The notes beneath the pieces were generated by a model. The model was not told the origin of the DNA. It ran no database searches and saw only the letters and a program-made list of their open reading frames with translations. This document shows positions 30,244 through 40,996 of a stretch of DNA of 64,000 nt, in pieces. Position 1 is the first letter of the stretch. The number at the start of each line of letters is the position of its first letter. The stretch lies in the NCBI GenBank assembly GCA_001949185.1, contig BDGG01000006.1, forward strand, positions 230,827-294,826. Reading direction: 5' to 3'. Made by a program: the position numbers and the translations under genes. Origin of the DNA: Ramazzottius varieornatus. Its lineage: Eukaryota > Tardigrada > Eutardigrada > Parachela > Ramazzottiidae.

Positions 30244-32269
30244 TTACAGCTGGGGAAGAGTGAGGCTTTCTACAGACTGTGAGACGATAGTCGACACTTC
30301 GAACATCTTCTTGCTGCTGTATTTCTTGAAGATACACTAGCAAATGACCAAATATCTTCAAATTGCCTTTCTTGATGAAGAAAGAGGGTGCGCCTGTCTG
30401 ACATACCTGTTGTTTGGCCGTTGGCGCAGCCTGGACCATGGCCAGCAGGCGTTGGGCGATGGGCTGCACCTCCTTCTCCTTGTACATGCTGTAGTACTCC
30501 AAGTCCGCCGTCTAGAGCACCAGGAAGAAAATTTACTACAAGCTAGCAGTATTTGTTTTCCACCTTGGACCGGTCTTACCCACAGAGTCGAAGAGTCATC
30601 CGAGAGATCCATGGAGGAGCCATCAGCCAGGCGTTGGGCCTGGATATTCAGCATCAAGTACATGGCAGCAGCGGCTGTCAGTGAAGAGTACACTGCCACG
30701 AAGGAGCAGTCCTACACAACAACAGAGCATACTGGCCAAATGCCAAGATAAGCATTCGGAAGGCTTACCAGTAAAGCCAGTTCGCAGATGTACTTGGCCA
30801 TCACGTAGTCTTCGGCATCGCTCTGCATAACAAAAAGGCTATGTCGCTATATAAATTGGCGAGATATCAGCAGGTTGTCTCACCTGGGCGGCCTTGCTGC
30901 AGCGACGCAAAAAGTGATTGGAGTTGGGACGAGTGAAATCAAAATTTAGCGTCTGGCTAATGACCAGTTCGGTCTCCAATATCTGCGCCTTGGTGCAGGC
31001 GTTGTCGGCAATGTAGGCAAAGTCCGACACTTCCGGTGGATACACTTCCTCAAACTTGGACGCTATCAATTAAAGGCGTTGTATAGTTTGTACTTCATTA
31101 AGCCCAACATCCCCGAAAAGGTACCGAGAGAGACAGGCCGATTACGGGGAGCTGGGCAAACAAATCTGACAAGTGGCGCACGCTTTGAGTGTTGTTGGCT
31201 GTACGAGTGCGCTACTTGGTGAAACGATCTTGTCAAGTATTTTTGCCTGAGTTCCGATGGAGAAAAAGGCTGGGTAACTGTATCATTCACCCACCGATGA
31301 ATAAGGCAGTCACTCCGACCAACTGAAGTTCTTCCTTGGTGATGTCCAGTTCGGGAGTCTGCAAACATTCGCTCATTCATTCATCGCAACGGACTTTCAT
31401 GGCTCAGCGATGCAACGAAGTCACTTACCGACATGAAGCGATCAACGATGGATACAGCTGGTAGAGAATAACGTTAGACATGATTGCAGAAATACATGGA
31501 AAGTGTAGCGTAAGAAGAGAAGGAGGCAGTATACCGAGGTAGAGGGTATCCTGGCACATGTGGAATTTGTACTGGACACTGACCATCCAGTCAATCAAGA
31601 TGGCGCGCATACGAGTGTTGACTGACAATTTGTCCATGTAGTTCGCAGCCACCACATCCTGCAACCACAAAACCGGTACTGAGGACCTTCAGCCTGAAAT
31701 CTAAAACAGGCTGGAGGTACAAGAGGAGCGCCAAGTCAAGTCAAGTCACTTCACCTTTTCTCGTTGATGGAGATAAGCGTAGATGTGTTCGACATAGGCG
31801 CACACTAGCGATTCGTTGCCTGAAAATCAATTATTCACATATTTCGAACGGACTTTTTCACGGGGGAAAAAACCACTAGCATGACTTCTCCTACCAATTT
31901 CGTCGATGTAGATGTCTTGCACATTGTCTGGCCGTTCTCGGACGGAGACAAAGCCACCCTCTTTGCCAGCAGTCCGTACAATTTCCTGTACCACCTTGAT
32001 GCGCTTGCTTCGGATCGCTCGACTCTGCCAGACGAACAATGAGCCGTCAAACCTTTCCTTTGGTTTCATAGAGGTTGAGAGAAACTTACAGCTGGGATAA
32101 CCTGGCTGATGGCCGCTTGCACAGGGCAGTTGGAAGAGGCAGCGACGGCAGCCTTGGCCGAGGCCTTTTCCACCTTAAGAGGCTTGAAGGCTCCATCAGC
32201 CGCAGGCTTCAATGTGTTCCCCATTCCACCCTGACGATTCGCCAAGCCTTTGTTCAAACGAGTGGCCAT
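30244..32269 (-). CDS. CCNB: G2/mitotic cyclin B
   Basis: Eleven exons (32090-32269, 31895-32024, 31755-31819, 31535-31658, 31429-31457, 31295-31358, 30884-31062, 30769-30822, 30580-30711, 30407-30511, 30244-30336, minus strand) join to 384 aa. The first cyclin box holds the hydrophobic patch [29 protein letters not shown] and [15 protein letters not shown]. The second holds [16 protein letters not shown] and [14 protein letters not shown]. The C-terminus ([17 protein letters not shown]) is typical of B-type cyclins. The partner would be CDK1, driving entry into mitosis. The 85-residue N-terminal region starts [16 protein letters not shown] find neither a canonical RxxLxxxxN destruction box nor a KEN box in it. 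A family-A element sits in intron 6. An ATTGG (inverted CCAAT) at 32416-32420 lies about 150 bp upstream of the ATG. Confidence 0.93.
31148..31255. mobile_element. Family-A element (copy 5), cyclin B intron
   Basis: About 108 bp in intron 31063-31294. Left end GGAGCTGGGCAAACAAATC, right end CGATCTTGTCAAG then TTTTTGCCTGAGTTCC. Inner arms are CAAGTGGCGCACGC and GAGTGCGCTACTTGG. The left arm is shortened relative to the right. Confidence 0.65.
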
Positions 32270-33064
32270 CTTGCAAGAGCTTCCTACGAGGACATGGCAC
32301 GCTATATGATAGGGGATCGATGACATCCAGAAGGGAATTTCATCGTACTTACCTGAGTGACGTTACCTCGTCCACCAAGCATCCGCCACTTGTCCAGCAA
32401 CGAGGCCAACTGTTATTGGATTTTACTGGAAACAGGACACTCTTTTAGTACCTGTTCTCATCAACAAACGAGTTTCAGATGAGATCGGGAACGAAATTCT
32501 GGTAGTAATGAACCCGGAGGACGAAGAATGATGGCCAGCTTCGAAAATCTCAACTGTTCCAAATTAAATCAGAACTTTCTTCTGCATTCAGAAGCACAAA
32601 TAACCAGAATGACACGTGATCCTAATCCACAAATAAAGGTGAGCCTGATCACGTGGTAGACGCACTCAGTGCGGCCTTCTTCAGCATAGCAAGCCACTGC
32701 AGCGGGGCGGGGCATGACTAATTTGACCAACCGCTATTTCTTAGCTTGGGAAACCGTCCAAGGACAATTCTCCAAGCGGAGTCCGCTTATCCCTCTTGTT
32801 TGAAACAGCACAGCTGGAAAGAGGTTTCTAATGGAGACTACAGTACGTACTATCCGTTTGTTTACTATTTGCGGTTCACCATAGCTCATGCGTGATGTAG
32901 TATAAATGCTATACAAACACCAGGAAGATGTCAGACGAAAGATATAAAAAGAGCTCTGCAACTGGAAAAAGCAAAGGCTTGCAAAGCAGACCATCTCCCA
33001 AAGAAAACATTGAAAGAAATTAGCTGCAGTCTGCCGAGTTCAGAAAAGATGACTCTTTGATCCA
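32270..33064. other. Cyclin B upstream region and GM130 3' flank
   Basis: 795 bp without a supported gene. It contains paired CACGTG boxes (separate entry) and the inverted CCAAT at 32416. It is the likely cyclin B promoter. Confidence 0.45.
32613..32655. promoter_or_regulatory. Pair of CACGTG E-boxes in inverted arrangement
   Basis: CACGTGATC at 32613-32621 and GATCACGTG at 32647-32655 form an inverted pair separated by about 25 bp, roughly 350 bp upstream of the cyclin B ATG. Such boxes bind MYC/MAX, USF or MiT/TFE-type bHLH factors. Which gene they serve is inferred from position only. Confidence 0.3.
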
Positions 33065-36000
33065 TTATACAACCATCAAAGTGCCTGTGCAGCAACTACA
33101 TTGTAAAGGATAGGTTGAGGTATGGTGACCGTGATGGAGGAAGGAATGCGGACTGGTGGGCAGCGTGGCCATGGACAGTTGAGCCTCCTCGGCACTAACG
33201 TGCGCTTCGATATCGCGCAGGACTTGCCGTATGAGCTTGTGCACCGAGGCCTCCTCTGTCCTTGCCAGCGAAGAATCTGCTAGTGGAGAACCAGCTATCC
33301 CGTTACTGGCATAGTCCACGGAAACTTTGTCTTCTTCGTGCGCTGTATCAGGCACGTCACCGGAATTGGGCTCTGCCACTAAATGGTGAGGGCTGGAGGA
33401 AGGCACTTCCGAACCACCCATCAACTCCTCTAGCAAACCGTGCAGCTTCGCCACTTTATCCTACAAAACCGGCAAAGGGTTGTGCATACCACGACCAACT
33501 ATCCGATTATTCTGATAAACCAATTTTCGCTTCGATCGAATAAATTCTCGTAAGTATCTCACCTTTAGCTGCTGATGCTGCAGTTGGAGAGAGGCAATTT
33601 GAGCATTCTTTTGTAAATCTCTTTGTCTTTGGAGGTTACGCTGGTTCTGGTACAAAGCAATGTAGTCACCTGCATCCAAAACATTAGAATATTATTACCA
33701 TTGCAACAGTTCGCAGGATTAGATAAAGGTTAGTATACTGACCAATGGTTTCGGTTTCGCCTTGCAGCTGCATGATGACATGTTCCAGCTGGTCGATATG
33801 CTCGCTCAAGTCGGCATTTTGCTTCATAGCAGCGATGAACTTGTGCTCGAGATTTTTGTAGGCGCCAATGCGTTCTGTCAAGTCCAGCAGCCGCCCTTCT
33901 TCCTCCTTGATCCTCAAGGCGTTCTTCAAGTAGATGACTTCAGAGTCACCTTGAATCTGCCGATTTTTATACATCTGCACTTCATCTTCCAAATTACGAA
34001 TCTTGACTTCGAAGGCTTTCAGGAAGTGCGGCTCGAGCGGCACAGGTGAGAAGCCATTGGTAAGTGGGCTGGGCGGTTCGACGGCTTCTGTCTGCACTTC
34101 CATACTCTGGACTTCCCTGCCTCTCTCGGCAGCTACGTCCTACAAAATCAGAAACCATTCCGGAGGAAGTATAGAATGAAAAAGTGATCGCATTAAGATG
34201 GGCAAGTCCAGTTGTCAAGCTCTTACTGGGGTTACTGTGGCCGAAGCGCGAGCTGATTCCAGCTGGTCTGTCAGTTCTTGCAAGCGTTCCTTCAGTTCCT
34301 TGTTCTGGACCATAGCTCGACTCAAGGCTACTTTATCACTCTCCACAGCCTTCATCAAGGCTTTCTGGTCTGTCATACTACCAGCCATGGCCTGATAGGC
34401 TTCTCGAACTTGACGTAACTCTTGAGCTAGCTGCTCTTTTTCACGGCTAAGACTTTCCAACCGACGCCCCTGCAACAACCAACGCAAGTTTCGTTTCGAA
34501 GGCTGCTAATGCAGAACCGTGGGGAAAAAAAGGAAATTAAAAACGCAGGAATCTACCGTATCTTGAAGCTGCGTATCCAGTGCTTCTCGCTCTTGTAGCA
34601 CCCGCTGACTCTGTTGAGACTGCCCTACCAACTGGGCTCGAGATTGTTCTACAAATAAGAAACAAACCTATTTTTAACATGTCTTTCATAGTTTTGAGAT
34701 AACAAAATTTTGAGTACCGGCGGTTTGTTGGGCGGCAGCAAGGTCTTTCTTGAGCTGAGCAATCGTCTCGTTGAGTTGGCCAAGCTCGGCCAGGAAAGCT
34801 TCGTTGGAGGGATTTTCTGAGTGGCGCGGAGCGGCGGGGATGGAAGAGTTCTGTTGTAGTAATGCTTGATAGCGAGTTACCATTTCCTCCATGTCGTTTT
34901 GTAACCGATTATTCTCCGCCTGGTACTCTTGCAACTTGATCTCGAGTCGCCGCTTGTCATTCAACAAGGTCTGCTGGGCAGTGGCGCCGCTGTTGGCCTC
35001 TTGTCCGGCTGACTTGAGTTGCTCCTCCAGGTGGTTCTTGGTGGACTGCAGCTGAGAGTCTAGTTCGGAATTGTATTGCCGCAGCGACCGCAACTCCTTT
35101 TCCTACAATCATAGACCATCACGTAGTATGTGGTTGAGGCGATATAATGCAATGAGTCGTACCCGGAGTTCCAACTTCCGGTTGGCTTCTAGTAGTTGGT
35201 TCCGTGACTGATCCAGCGCCTTTCCTACCTCTTGGTTCGTTTCTTTGGCAGAACGAAGCTGGCTGGATATTTCGTCAAAGCGCTCTTGTTGTTTTTCTCT
35301 ACGACACATGACCATTTAGGATACAGATCGGCGGTTAACTCTACGATTAAAGCTTACACATTGACGGAGGTACTGTTCAACGATCGCTCTTTATCGCTCA
35401 TTTCTTCGTGCAAGCGGCTGAGTTTGCTATTCAAGGTCTCCACTTCGACAGCTTTTTTCTTGGCAGTGGTCTCCATCTGTGACAGCGCAGCTTGCAATTC
35501 CGTCTTCTCGGCGACCAGAACACCAATTGTCTGAATGTGGTTCTAAGAAAGATGAGAATGCATTTACAACAACAGCCCAAGAGAGTAAGCATTTTACCAT
35601 TCCGTATTACATTTAGCTTCTCCCGTAAGCTCTGGTGTTCGCCAAGAATCTGACTTTCCACCGAGCTACGCTCGAGCTCCATCTGCGACCGTAACAATTG
35701 GTTTTCCCTCACCTGTCAACAACCACTAATCACTCTTTCGCCAACTGCGGACAAACGCAAACAGAGACGGGTTATTTCATACCAGCTCATCGATAGTGTT
35801 TCGGAGCTTCGAGCTTGTGTCACTACTGAGCGGATATCCTTGCTGTGGAGGTTCTCCCTGAATCCTCCCGTTCGAGGCGGAGGCTTCGACCGCTAGAGCC
35901 GGGGACGATCGCTGCGACGCCCCATCAAGACTATCGTTCACGGATTGCGCGACAGAAGCAGATTGTCCGAGAACTGAACCATTCGTCGATCCGTTGAAGT

Positions 36001-36302
36001 TCCGACTTGCTCCATCAGACGAAAGATGTCCGTCTTGCGGCGCGGATCCACTTGAAAGTGTGGCGTTCTTCTTCTGTTGAAACTTCTTGAGCTGTAAAGG
36101 ACCAAACAAAAACATCAGATGTGAAAGAGCCCGCTAAAGCTGCACATGACGTCAGAGAAAGACGTAAACTACCCGCTGAGCGCGGGGAACGACCGCCGTT
36201 TCCCGTGACATCAAGTATCTCTCTACCACTATTGGGAGGAGGGAAACCACCCACCTTTTCTTTGGCCAAGTTGATCTTTACGTCGCGTTCATCCACAGCC
36301 AT
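33065..36302 (-). CDS. GOLGA2: cis-Golgi matrix golgin GM130
   Basis: Eleven exons (36255-36302, 35783-36091, 35611-35712, 35358-35542, 35163-35298, 34718-35102, 34557-34648, 34227-34469, 33743-34139, 33563-33669, 33065-33460, minus strand) join to 799 aa. The basic N-terminus (AKEKLKKFQQKKNAT) matches the p115/importin-binding end of GM130. Long coiled coil runs from about residue 115 to 660. Diagnostic stretches are LREKLNNHIQTIGVLVAEK, SDKVALSRAMVQNKELKE and QLQGETETIGDYIALYQNQR, all close to human GM130. The protein ends LMVV, a hydrophobic C-terminus like the TVI end that binds the GRASP65 PDZ domain. It tethers vesicles and stacks cis-Golgi cisternae. It is shorter than the human protein (about 1000 aa), mainly in coiled coil. 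Intron 1 has a CRE, and a UPRE/GASE-like site lies upstream. Confidence 0.93.
36147..36154. promoter_or_regulatory. Palindromic CRE in GM130 intron 1
   Basis: Perfect TGACGTCA within the 163-bp first intron, about 150 bp downstream of the start codon. CREB/ATF-type bZIP factors, including CREB3-type Golgi-stress factors, bind this sequence. Functional use is inference. Confidence 0.35.
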
Positions 36303-36444
36303 TCTTTCCGTCAACACAAATCAGGCAACTCCGTTGAACGATATAGACCGTGTCATACGGTAAGGAAACGGTAATACAGTATCAAAACTCAGGAAGAGCT
36401 CTGGGTCGAACTGCGCAAGTTCGGATGACTTCCGGTCAAACAAG

Positions 36445-36453
36445 TGACGTGGC
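36445..36453 (+). promoter_or_regulatory. UPRE/GASE-like element upstream of GM130
   Basis: TGACGTGGC contains the unfolded-protein response element TGACGTGG and the Golgi stress element ACGTGGC. It lies about 145 bp upstream of the GM130 ATG, in reverse orientation to the gene. GM130 is among the Golgi genes reported to respond to Golgi stress in mammals. That this copy is used here is inference. Confidence 0.4.
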
Positions 36454-36806
36454 GCTGTTCATCTTCAGACTTGAACTAAGACCGTTCACCGCGGTTTGTG
36501 CACTTCGCCGATGAACGACAAAGCATGGCTTACTGATCTCCGCGGCTCACGCGATGACAGCACTGCTCCTTCACATGAGAAAATCCTCAGGAACATCCAC
36601 GGAAACGGGAAATTATGGAATAAAAGAAATACCGTGTAACATTCTCTGAGACTCTGAATGTAAGTTTCACCTTTGACCTATCCAGTTTCCAGCTTCCCCC
36701 GCAGGGAAGTGGTTTCACCCCAAGGGCTCAATGAGAAACAATGAAGTCAGAGCACTTGGCCGCAGGTCCAAAAGTACTCTGCAACTGTGCTGCGCACATT
36801 ACCAGG

Positions 36807-37132
36807 GCGCTGTACGCTGCGCTGTGCTGCACAACTTTCATGCCCAGTGGCTAAGCAGCTGTGCTGCAGATGCACGTTGACCTGGTGTAACTGCGCGGAA
36901 CGCCAATGTATTGACGTGGTTCGTACTTCAGTCAGTGAAATCGGTAGTCAACCTGGAGAATGTTGCCCTAAAGTACGGCAAAGCTGAGACGGCTGACGTT
37001 CGAATGCCCAAAAAGTGTAATTTTTGTCGGGTTTCGGTAGGTGCATCTGCGCGGTAGTGTATGGCTTTCTGCTGTATGCTGCGCTGTGCCGCACAAATTT
37101 CTTCAGTGAACGCGCTGCTGCTGTGCTGCAGT
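36807..37132. repeat. Pair of ~64-bp direct repeats
   Basis: Copy one (36807-36870) and copy two (37069-37132) share GCTGTAYGCTGCGCTGTGCYGCACAA-like sequence and both end in AGCTGTGCTGCAG-type sequence. CAGATGCAC (about 36868) and its inverse GTGCATCTG (about 37041) lie between them, giving a larger folded structure. Origin unknown. Confidence 0.5.
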
Positions 37133-37194
37133 ACAGCACAGCCGCAGTACAGTGAAGCGCATGCGGCAAGATTCCGTGCTCTAAATGAAGTAAG

Positions 37195-37880
37195 CTCCCT
37201 TACTAGACCTGAGGATGGTGTGGTGAAACCACACCACACCGAAAAAAACCACTCTTTTTGGTTTCGGTGTGCTTGAAACACCAAATCGAAAAACTGGTGT
37301 CCGAATCACAACGAATTTGCCGTTTCGGTGTCTAGGAACACATCACACCAAACGGAAAAACTTTTGGTGCACCAGATTTAATGAGCTAGTCAGCTAGCTT
37401 GGGCTAAATGAGTATCGCAAACTCGCTGTTTCGCCCCGCGGTTGATTCGATTAACTGTTGATTATTTAAGCTGCGAAAATGTACCTAAAAAATGGTGATT
37501 GACTTTATGGCTGTTTGCGCTTCTTCGGTCCCCTCTGAGCGATGGTTTTCGCGTGCTGGTAAGGTCGTAACCAAGCCTAGAAGTCACTAGAGAGTACGAC
37601 CGTGGAAGTTTCGATGTGTTTGAAATCTTGGTCTTTTTCTGAGTTTCCTACAGCGCAGTTCGATTTGTCGATGACGGATTAACAAACTGTGAGTTCGCTC
37701 TTTGAAACGTTTTCCGGTTTTTCGATTTGGTTTGGTGTGGTGCACCGAAAGAGTAGTGTTCGATCCACACCACACCAGAAAAAGTGGTGTGGCTTTGGCT
37801 TTCGCACCGAAAAACCAGTTTCGGTGTGGAGAAGCACAGAACCGAAAAACACCACATCACACTTAATAACACTTTTGTCA
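37195..37880. repeat. GGTGTGGTG/TTTCGGTGTG inverted-repeat blocks
   Basis: The left block (37195-37380) and right block (37675-37880) both carry GGTGTGGTG, CCACACCACACC and TTTCGGTGTG in both orientations. They are separated by about 300 bp of unrelated DNA. The arrangement suggests a foldback or non-autonomous DNA element. I see no coding sequence and no clear target-site duplication. Confidence 0.5.
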
Positions 37881-38633
37881 CGTCTATCCCTTACCACGGG
37901 TCGGCTGGGGCCGGAAATGGCGGAAAAACGACCACCCTAGATGGCTCTGACATACAAGAGGTGGAAATTTCCACCCCGGGAGAGCAGAGTGGGAACGGCA
38001 GGATGGAAGAGCTGGGAACAAGCGATAGGGTGTGATTACCGGCTTTCCGTGACATCAAACCCGGAAGTCACAAGTTCTAAAAGTTCCTGTCGTCTGTTTC
38101 AAGGGTTCCCAGTTAACCACCTCATTTGTGCCCTATAGAGTAGCATTCCCTCCCATCTCGGCCACACACCGTCAGCCAGTGCAATCCTGCAATGCCACGA
38201 AGAGTACTCTGTGACGTCGGTATATCGAAACTGACAGAAGACATCAGTTCGACGGTCCCAGTTACTTTAATTACCTAGGGCGGTGCGGCAGTATACCACC
38301 GTGGGTTCAGAAACAGCAAATCCTCTTTGACACGTGGTGTAGATTTCCACACAAGGACACCCGGCTTAAACTATGTCGCTCACGCTGGTTGCAGCCTAGC
38401 GATTGCTTGTGGTTGGCGAGACGGTTCTCTTTTGTTGCTCGCCTTTCTTGATTGAATGCAGAGCTAATCTTGACTTTTGTTAGTGGGTTACATCACATTA
38501 CGTACTGTATATTATCAACGTATGTCGTACACCATATCGGTCCCACCTATTTATTAGCGCAACGTAGTCAATCAATCGCTTAATCAGTGTATTTGAAGTT
38601 CCGGCAAGGCCCCCTTTAGCAGCTCATCTATGC

Positions 38634-38670
38634 TACTTTAAACTACCGATGAAGTGGGACAGATTTGGGT
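38634..38670 (+). repeat. Left terminal inverted repeat of pogo-like element
   Basis: 37-bp arm (with TA) matching the right arm at 40997-41033 except at three positions. The shared core is CCGATGAAGTGGGACAG. Confidence 0.8.
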
Positions 38671-38844
38671 CTCGGTGGGTGTACAAACTCTCGCTTGGCA
38701 AACTTCAAATATAGTGACATTAGCTGTAATTCGCTTTTATATATTAGTATACAGTCCGTTCTCGGAAAGCCACGACAGCTAAACCCGACTAACCTCGATT
38801 TCTATTCGAGCGTACCATACACATAATATAAAAATTCAAATTTA

Positions 38845-40791
38845 CTAATCGACCATCTCTTCATCAGACTCACCAGAATTATCAGAACCATTTCCATCTT
38901 CAATCTCGCTATCATCAGACTAAAGAAAAGAAGAGCTTTTGTGGAAACTTACATCGAGAACATTATCATTTTCGTCAACAGTATCACCCTCGCTGAGCGT
39001 AGGATATCCAGCATTAACCTCCTGAATAGCTGGAGGAGTGTATTCTTCTTCAAGCTCTTCGTCTTTTCGAAGTATCTCGGAGGCGTAAAACGATTTACGC
39101 ACAGTATCAACAGTGACTCTGTCCCACGATCTTGATATCATATGTACAAACTCCATCTTCCCTGGGGGCGCATTTTATCCTTTCTTTGTGAAGCTGATAT
39201 TATTTCTGCGCCAAGCCCGATATTCGGCTTTCAGAAGCAAACGGTACAGTCGTCTGCGGATTATACAAGAATGCCGGGAAAGCATTTGAAAGCTCAACAA
39301 ACAACATGACCAGACTGTTTTTTCAAGTGGCGCACGCGTTGAGCCAACACCACTGAAAACGTGCGCCAGTTGGTGAACGTTTATTCACTTTAGTGGCGCA
39401 CGTTGTCAGTGTAAGTAGCCGGAAACGTGCGCCGCTTGGGACAGCGATCTTGTCGAGTCTGTTTGCCGCGCTCCCTTTTGGAAAACTGGGAGCTTCCTCG
39501 AGCATTCTGAAATAGTCGGAGCACGACATACCTTGAAGGATTCTTTGAACGGCTTGTTGACGCTCACGTCCAGTGGCTGCCACTGACCTGTCATCCCCGG
39601 TGGGATTATGATCTGCTGCACGTTCCGTGCCAAAAGTAGTTCTGTACTTTCTTCCATGACGTGGACCGAGAAGTGATCCCGAAGCAAGACCGAAGTTCCC
39701 CTATTCACGTTCGCCGGAAACAACCGGTTAACATTGTCCTCCTCAAACTTACTGCTCCACCAGGCTTTCCTAGCGCTTCTAATAATGACATTAGAAGGAG
39801 CTTCCAGTTTCGACACGAAGTTATCCGACAACTGTCCACATTTCGAAGCTGTCCTGAAGACGATCTCGGCAGGGAATTTAGTTCCGTCAGCTGCGATCAT
39901 AAGATTGATCGTCATTCCCTGCTTATCACCCTGCGGGTGCTTCACCGAAACCTACGACCACATCATAATTTGATTGTACGTTGTCTCCATAGGACTGCAT
40001 GCAGCAATATAACCACCCTGCCCACCAAAGTAATCAAAACACAGCGAACCCTGCACACACCGTAATGCAAGCAATCTGTACCGTTTTGAGTCCTTTAGGC
40101 GAGATAGTTTTCTTCCCTGGTGAAACCAAGCGAACCATTGTCTTGTCAGAGTTAACGATTCTGCTCTTGGGAGTTGTCTTGTTGTAGATATATTCCTGAA
40201 TTTGCAGAAAGAAGAACTGGTGGAGTTCCTAAAAACACAGCCGAGAATGTTTTCGTTTTGAGCCAATTTTGGCACGTATGGCCAGCTATTACCTATATTA
40301 TGTACCACCATGGTGGGTCATAAGAGAACCATCAACTGGAGATTGATTTGGAATCTTGCACTTACGAGATCCGCCGCTGTAAACGTCAGCTTCCTTCCTA
40401 TATGCGTAATGGCGCGATACACAAGCTTGAACGTCCTCCTGAATCGCAGAACCCACATATCAGAAGCTTTGAAGTCTGTGACGCCATGGTCTCGAAGCAC
40501 GATTTCGCGAGCTTTGTCCTGAAGATCGATATTCCTTAACTCGAGCTCGAGAGCCCTTTGCGCCAAAGTTAACTGGTGAACTTCGACCTCCATCTTCGGG
40601 TATCTAACGGGACGTTTCTTCCTAATTCCTGGAGGTCCAGAGGCCATGTTAATCCACCCTCTCAACGTAGATTTCGAGATATTTACTCGGACAGCGAATT
40701 TCCTGATGGTCACGCCGCTGATTGCTTTCTCAGCATGATAGTCATCCGCGATCCGGCGCTTCTCAGCGTCCGAGTAATGATTCTGACTCAT
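38845..40791 (-). pseudogene. pogo/Tigger-type transposase, probably inactivated
   Basis: The N-terminal exon (40366-40791) begins MSQNHYSDAEKRRIADDYHAE and holds CENP-B/pogo helix-turn-helix modules (SKSTLRGWINMASG, DFKASDMWVLRFRRTFKL). Exon 40061-40228 gives NSDKTMVRLVSPGKKT (first catalytic Asp). Exon 39532-39951 gives SVLLRDHFSVHV (second Asp) and GMTGQWQPLDVSVNKPFK (third Asp), the DDD triad of the DDE_1 fold. The next segment (about 39255 down to 38953) reads RLLLKAEYRAWRRNNISFTKKG, then an in-frame TAA at 39175-39177, then GKMEFVHMISRSWDRV. An acidic final exon (38845-38919) ends DEEMVD. The stop codon, plus a phase mismatch around the element inserted at 39289-39475, suggests loss of function. 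The triad itself is intact. Confidence 0.75.
39289..39475. mobile_element. Family-A element (copy 6) nested in the pogo-like transposon
   Basis: About 187 bp, the double-hairpin form. Ends GAAAGCTCAACAAACAACAT and GTTTGCCGCGCTCCC are inverted. Arm pairs are AAGTGGCGCACGC with CGTGCGCCAGTTGG, and AGTGGCGCACGTTG with AACGTGCGCCGCTTGGG. The distal part has GCGATCTTGTCGAGTCTG. It lies between the third-Asp exon and the C-terminal exon of the transposase. Confidence 0.7.
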
Positions 40792-40996
40792 CACAAGGGC
40801 TATATCAAGATTTTCAGAGCAAAAAAAAGAAGAAGCGCAAGAGACAAAGGAAACCTCGTTATCTCATCCGGATAGAAATCAAGTTCTCTTGCTGACCATC
40901 GGCAGAGAAACCACTGTAGATAAGCGATCAGCTGTTTCCGGCTGCTTGTATTAGTCAAAAAAGACCGTGACCGGGGGCTGTTTTACGCTGAGTAGG

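Larger units (their letters stand above)
36303..38633. other. 2.3-kb repeat-bearing intergenic region upstream of GM130
   Basis: No supported gene. It contains the GM130 promoter region, a pair of direct repeats (36807, 37069) and two GGTGTGGTG-rich inverted-repeat blocks (37195-37380 and 37675-37880). The last part (37,900-38,630) shows no recognisable feature. Confidence 0.45.

Noticed and set aside
36900-37470. TTCGAAT-type sequences as possible tRNA T-loops
   Set aside because: No matching A box, acceptor stem or anticodon arm could be folded around them.
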